A program made the position numbers and the translations under genes. Source: Crambe crambe (taxonomy: Eukaryota; Porifera; Demospongiae; Poecilosclerida; Crambeidae). From it: a DNA stretch of 64,000 nucleotides. Positions 57,828 to 64,000 of the stretch are shown here, piece after piece. Below the pieces are notes generated by a model, which did not search any database, was not told where the DNA came from, and saw only the letters and a list, made by a program, of their open reading frames with translations. Position 1 is the first letter of the stretch. Each line of letters opens with the position of its first letter. The stretch is taken from NCBI GenBank assembly GCA_963924555.1, contig OZ004595.1:5202599-5266598 (forward strand), written 5' to 3'.

Positions 57828-60800
57828 CTAGACATACTGAAACAGTGAGATTTTTCTGAGTTTCTGGGACAATTGATCATAAGTGGAGGAGGCCCCTTCC
57901 TTGGAGGTCCACTTCTTCAACATGGAGAGGGCTTGGACTTGTTGGGACTGCCCCTCCCCCTCTGTCTTCACCTCGTCAATCTCTTCACTGGTTAGGGAGA
58001 GGAGGGAGGCCAGGGATGGCCATTTGGGTCCAACCACTTCAGCAAACGAATCCAGAAAGTCGTCATCTGGTGTGGAATCACCTCTGTCAGGGTCAAGCAG
58101 CTTCTTCTGAAGCTCAATATGAATAACTGCAAAGAGAGCAGTGCATAGCACCTATGTAGCCAAATCTTCCCATACATTCTATTTAGCTCACAAGAAGCAT
58201 GCAGCCTTTGAGCATGAGGAGGTGGTTGTTGCTCTATACTCAACTGGAATGTTGGGGGTGACTAGTTCCCCCATTAGTTAAGTGCAGCTGTCAATCTAAA
58301 TCTAATATTATGTAACTAGGTTATTATTCACTTACTATATTCTTCCACAATCTCATTTGAAATGGCCTTTTTGCCTATCTCCTTCAGTGCTTCCATGAGG
58401 TGCCACCAGCATGGAGGGTCCAGGGAGGAGCTCATCCAAGCCCTCACCACTTCCCTTGTTCTCCGATCTGCATCACTAGGATGGTTCAATTCTATGGCCT
58501 CAAGAACTCCTTGGGGGATTTTGAGGTGGAGACCAAGATCAAATAGAGGTTTAACTATGTCTTTAAGGTAATGGAGGACTGAGCCAAAATCAATAGGAAA
58601 CAAGTTGTCCCAATGAGTGAGTTTACGCATGCATGTCAGCTTTGAACGCTCCATGTACTTTTTCCCTGAAACACTGAGAACCACCTCCCTACCCTTTGGA
58701 GATATAAGTACCATTTCTACATCTCTCATGGGAAATAAATGATCTTTATCAAGGTTATATGATTGATGAATCTCATCTAAAAGATAAAACTCAGGTTTGA
58801 TGGAGTGGCAGAACTCTGCCTTTGCCTCCATCACACAACAGATTATATCATTAAAGACACTGATGCAAATCTCTGTTCTATCCTTAACACTCTTAGTGAT
58901 GACAACAACTCCCTTACTGTCATCTACCAATTCAACCATACACTCCACCCCCTTCTCACTCAACCAGTGCACCCCAGTCTTCCACATGGTGCAAAACCTC
59001 CCAATATGCTCATTACAGTGAATGAGTGCTTGATGTTGTCTATCAGGATGGGAGAGGGCAAATCTGAAAACCATTCTGAGGAGAAGGACATGAAGGAAAC
59101 GTGGGGGGAAGTAGTCATTAGGATCAGTGCATGAAGCAAACCAACCAATGCTGTAACTATTATCGGGAGGAGTTCTCCATGCCACATCACTCTTGTCTCC
59201 TAAAATGAGAGCTGGAAAGAACAGAAGAGATTGGGCCCCAAGTGAAGAGTGTGATATGGAAGAGAAAACTACCACATCTCTTTGTTTAATTTCTTGGCAA
59301 TACTGAAATTGGATAAGGACTTCCTTTGTACAATATTCAGGCAAGATCTTTAGTAGGAGATTTTCAGGAATAACACCAATATCAAGTGACAATACACTTT
59401 CAAGTTTACACATATCCTTTAAATTTTGAACTCCATCTGAAGAAAATAAAGCTTTGTGTACTATGTTGGTAAGTTTTGAAATGTTCAATACTATGTGAGG
59501 GTTACTCTCGTTAGCTCTCTCTCCCACTAATAATAAAATGCCCACTTCATGGAGTTCCTGTAAATATGGTATGAGTGTTTCAGTTTTGTTTGGTAACTGT
59601 ACCCCAGTGTTCTCTATGTGTGACACTATGATCTCTACAGAACAAGCAATGACATTGTTAAAATCCTTTTCTAGCAACCCTAAAAGTATGCTTGCTTCAA
59701 TTGTTAGTTTGTAGCGCTTGGATTTGCTGATCATGCTTGTGATTTTTTTCTGGAGTCTACCAATTTCTTTAGATCCAGGCTTACGGCAATCAAATGTAAA
59801 ATACTCCATATACTGAACAAGTGTATGTGATTCAGAAATATCTTTGTGGAATTGTGCAAATCTTTCACTGTATTTTGTTACCACTTCTTTAGTGACTGAA
59901 TCAGAGTGGCTACCAACTACAATGAGGAAAGGCTTTTCACTGAATTTCTGGTGTTGTATGAATGAAAACCAATAGTGCAGCAATTTCTCTGTCGTTATCA
60001 CATCCATCCTTAAATCAGCTACAACAATGAATATGTTGTTACCTTTTCTTGAGGAAGCAAGATTCTCAAGGATGGCAGCATGTGAGGAGTAATACTCAGG
60101 GTCTCCAGCAAAGTCATAGAACATGACTCTCCCATAGTGTTTACTGACATGGATACTGGGGATTATACCGGCAGTGTGGAGAGGCACTACAGCTTCAGAC
60201 ACTTTCCGTAGAAAATCAAAGAAACCCTCTCTTCTAAGTGACTCTATGAGAGTGCTCTTCCCTGCACCAGGGTTACCAATGACAAATACCCTAGTCATGT
60301 GATGCGCACCCGAATACTTCTTTTTAGCGTGTTTTTGCATGATGCCATAATTGACCAGTATTTTATCTTGGTTTTGTTTTATATATTGATCTAATGCTAA
60401 TCTTGCATCACTAGTTGCTAGGTCAATAGGAGTCATTCCAGAAGCATTTCTTATCAGGATAGGAGCATTATGTTGTAACAGAGTCTTAATACATTCACTA
60501 TGGCCATGTACTGAAGAGATATGAAGAGGAGTGTTGCCATCCTCATCAACAATCAAGGGGGACATGAATTCGCTAAGTGTTTCTATGAGATTAGAGTGTC
60601 CATAACGACATGCTGAGTGAAGCAATGAGTAGCCATTGCCACCTCTGACATTAATATCACAACCAAACTCCCTGATTAGACATAATGCAACTTCTTTTTT
60701 GCCACTCAATGCAGCCACATGGAGTGGCATGTTATTTTCATCATCTCCAGCATTGATATCAGAGTTATGGTCATGTATAAGGGATTGAACTAGACTAACA

Positions 60801-63163
60801 TTACCCCCTATACATGCAAGATGTAGCAAGGATCTACTCAAAACACCTTTAACTTCAAGGTCACATCCGAAATCATTTATCAGAGACGATGCAACCTCTT
60901 CTTTTCCATACAATGCTGATATGTGAAGTGGTGTGTTATTTTCATCATCCCTAACATTCATATTGGCATTGTGGTCTTGTATTAAAGATTGAACTAAATG
61001 AATATCACCTTCTTCACATGCTAGATGTAGCAAGGACCTATCTAAATGACCCTTGACATTAATATCATAACCAAACTCATTTATTAGAGATATTGCAACC
61101 TTTTTTTGCCCATTCAACACTGCTACATGGAGTGGTGTGTTATTTTGATCATCCCTAGCATTGATATCAGCACTGTGGCCATGTATTAGGGATCGAACTA
61201 GATCAACATTACCTCCAGAGCATGCACTATGTAGCAAGGATCTACCTAAGTCACCCTTGACAGTAATATCACAACCAAACTTATTTATCAGGGACAACAC
61301 AACCTCTTTCTTTCCACTCAATGCTGCTACATGGAGTGATGTGTTATTTTCATCATCCCTAGCATTCACATTAGCATTACAGTAGACTATCAGGGATTCA
61401 ACTAGACTAAGATTACCACTTTCACATGCATTATGCAATACAGATCTACCTGAACCACCCCTCACATTAATATTACAACCATGCTCTACTAAACACAATA
61501 TAACCTCTTCATTTTCACTCAATGCTGCTACATGGAGTGGTGTGTTATTCTCGTCATCCCTAGCATTAATAGCATTATGGTCACATTTCAGGGATTGAAC
61601 TAGACCAACATTACCTCCAGCACATGCACTATGTAGCAAGGATCTACCCAAACGACCCTTGAGAGTAGCATCACAGCCACATTTTTGTATTAAGGACAAC
61701 ATAACCTCTTTCTTTCCATACAAAGCAGCCACATGGAGTGGTGTGTTATTCTCATCATCCTTAACATTGGCATCCGCATTGTAATCATGAATCAGGGATT
61801 GAACTAGACTGACACTACCACTTTTGCACATTCTGTGTAACAGTGTTTTGCCTAGAGGATCTCTGATATTAATATCACAACAAAACTGATTTATCAGGAA
61901 CAATGCAACCTCTTTCTTTCCATATAAAGCAGCCACATGGAGTGGTGTGCTATATTCATTATCCCTAGCATTAGTATCAGCATTTTGGAAATATATAAGG
62001 AATTTAACTAGACCAATGTTACCTCCAGCACATGCATTATGTAGTAGGGATCTGCCCAAATAACCCTTGACAGTAATATCACAACCAAGCTTATTTATTA
62101 GGAAAAATGCAACCTCTTTCTCTCCATATAAAGCAGCCATGTGGAGTGGTGTGTTATTTTCATCATCCCTAGTATATATATAAAAGTCAAATTTAAGTAT
62201 CAGGGATCGAACTAGATTAACATTACCTCCTCTACATGCGTAATGTAGCAAGGATCTACCCAATCTACCACTGACATTAATATCACAATTGAATTCATAT
62301 ATTAGACATAATGCAACCTCTTCCTTTCCACTTAAAGCAGCTACATGGAGTGGTGTGTTATTTTCATCATCCCTAACATTTATATTGGCATTGTGGTCAC
62401 GTATAAGATATTGAACTAAATCAACATCACCTTTTTCACATGATAGATGTAGCAAGGACCTACCTAAATGACCCTTGACATTAATTAGAAATAATGTAAC
62501 CTCTTCCTTTCCAGCCACATGAAATGGTGTGTTATTTTTATCATCCCTAGCAGTAATATCAGCATTATGAACACGTATCAGGGATTGAACTAGACTTACA
62601 TTACCTCCTATAAATGCACGATGTAGCAAGGATCTACCCAAGCTACCCTTGACAGTAATATCACAGTCGAACTGATTAATTAGGAACAATGCAACCTCTT
62701 TCTTTCCATGCAAAGCAGCCAAATGGAGTGGTGTGTCATTTTCATCATCCCTAGCATTGGTATTAGCATAGTGGCCAAGAGTCAAATATTGGACTAAGCT
62801 AACATTACCTCCAATGCATGCATAATGAAGAATTGTTTTATTTCTTTTAGATAATACATCTAAAGGACAATGATATTCAGCCACTAGACTGAGTGCAATA
62901 TCTTTCTTTCCATATAAACAGGCAACCATTAGTGGTATGCGACCACGGTTATCCTTAGCAAGCATATCAGCTTTGAACCTAGTTATTAGCATCTTAACTA
63001 TACTAAAGTGACCTCCACGACAAGCATAATGTAGTGGAGTCTGCCCATTGGAATCAGTACAGTTAACATTGTACTTGCATCTTTCCAGTAACCTTCTGAC
63101 TATATTTACTTCACCTGACTTGGCAGCTAGATGAAGAGGGGTGACATCAGTGGATGTAGCCAT
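57828..63163 (-). CDS. Ankyrin-ROC-COR-Death-Death protein, 2 exons, 1708 aa
   Basis: Exon 1 is 58336-63163 and exon 2 is 57828-58126, joined in phase 1. It is the paralogue of the gene at 46395-53032. The start is MATSTDVTPLHLAAKSGEVN. About 28 ankyrin repeats precede the ROC domain, whose P-loop VIGNPGAGKSTL lies near residue 964. DFAGDPEYYSSH and VGSHSDSV follow, then the COR-like region, the first Death domain (residues about 1541-1604) and the exon 2 Death domain (WPSLASLLSLTSEEIDEVKT). From the ROC domain onward the two proteins are almost identical, while the ankyrin halves differ in number and sequence. Both genes lack disabling changes. A kinase domain, present in DAPK1 and in LRRK-type ROCO proteins, is absent in both. 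Confidence 0.88.
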
Positions 63164-64000
63164 TATCTGTATAATAACATCGAATAGTCATAGCTACAAT
63201 GATTAGCTACCATGTGTACAATTTTTGTCATCTCACAATTGATTTATTTATGATTTTACATTGCCATATAGCAAAGCACAAATGAATAGCCACCATTTAA
63301 AAGATGGCAGGAGCAAAATAATATTAGCTAGTTAGATTTACAAAATATTAGACCTCACTCATGCAGTTATTGTTCCAAGTGGCAACAACTTACAAAAGAA
63401 AACACACGTTACAATCAATGAAGATGAGATATACGTGGGTAGCAGTTGACATGTGAGGAACAAGCTTGTCTGGTAGACCTGACTATTGTTATGAATCACC
63501 ACACTTACTATTAGCATTATCAGTATCAGTGTGTATCATGTGATTCCCTTTCCATACGATTGCTACATATGAAAATGTTTTTCCCATTTTGGTGAGGTGA
63601 GTATCTGGAACCTTAAATAGAACAATGCAATACTCAACAGTAGCTGTACATTAGGAAATTAAGTTGTATGGGTCAGACATCATGTTACATTGCATCAAAA
63701 AAGATGATGAACAAGTAAAGGAAAAAATATTTATTCTAAATAAAAAAGAGAAGTAGGGATGGCTGTCAGGATAAGTTAGTACTATAAGAGTTTAGCAAAA
63801 TTAGGGAATAGTTAGCATAGCTAATACACAGCTATTGTCATCAAAATTGTGCATTTGCTGATTTGTTTCGTTTCCCAGCTTCCTGAATTCCAAGGTGGTG
63901 CTAGTTTACCTCCTTAACTCATTTACACAACATCTGACTAAAAACACCTAACAACAAATGAATAGATAAAATGTAGTGATTATTTAGGACTCTCTCTGTT
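63164..64000. other. 5' flank of the distal ROCO gene
   Basis: AT-rich DNA with no supported gene or element. It should contain the promoter of the gene starting at 63163, but no core element was recognised. Confidence 0.4.

Overview
This is nuclear DNA of an invertebrate animal, most likely a demosponge such as Amphimedon queenslandica. It is AT-rich, with short GT-AG introns, compact intergenic spaces and many short inverted-repeat elements. The gene content fits a sponge: NLR-type immune receptor remnants, ankyrin-ROCO-Death proteins, a POT transporter and conserved single-copy animal genes. No tRNA, rRNA, CRISPR or bacterial operon structure was seen. The organism is an inference from gene families; no search was run.

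Positions 1-28190 hold an old tandem duplication. Copy A is about 1060-8341 and copy B about 14903-26590. Copy A is joined to an intact unknown gene on its left (52-1244). Copy B is joined to an intact FAM149-like gene on its right (24748-28189). At the junction each of these genes is present only as a truncated piece. Copy B has an intact POT/SLC15-like transporter (15175-16902) followed by a decayed NLR receptor: CARD-like exon, Death, NACHT with Walker A and B, and an LRR array. Copy A has a broken transporter, only the LRR array of the NLR, and three broken FAM149 exons. Between the copies sit a 1.3 kb inverted-repeat element (8741-10058) and a P-superfamily DNA transposon (10089-14803) with 40-bp perfect terminal inverted repeats, a 7-bp target duplication, a spliced 807-aa transposase and a second convergent gene.

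Positions 28164-43292 are gene-dense and conserved. FAM149-like and TPRG1L-like genes are head to head, followed by an ATG8/LC3-like gene that lacks the C-terminal glycine. After a 200-N gap come UQCC1 (minus strand, 3' end lost at the gap) and a complete 11-exon OSBP gene with PH domain, FFAT-like motif and EQVSHHPP lipid-binding signature. UQCC1 and OSBP are also head to head. Introns carry very long simple repeats: a (CT)n tract acting as the pyrimidine tract of a splice site, G30 and C28 runs, (ACAT)n, and a minisatellite.

Positions 43300-63170 hold a second, younger duplication with two minus-strand paralogues (46395-53032 and 57828-63163). Each is a two-exon gene for a giant protein with a long ankyrin array, a ROC GTPase-like domain, a COR-like region and two C-terminal Death domains. 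They differ mainly in ankyrin repeat number. Their spacers share minisatellite DNA and inverted-repeat elements. Together with the NLR remnant they make the window rich in Death-fold innate-immunity or cell-death proteins. The most unusual small-scale signal is a recurrent 4-bp change, TA to TAGCTA, that separates paralogous sequences and breaks reading frames in several places.
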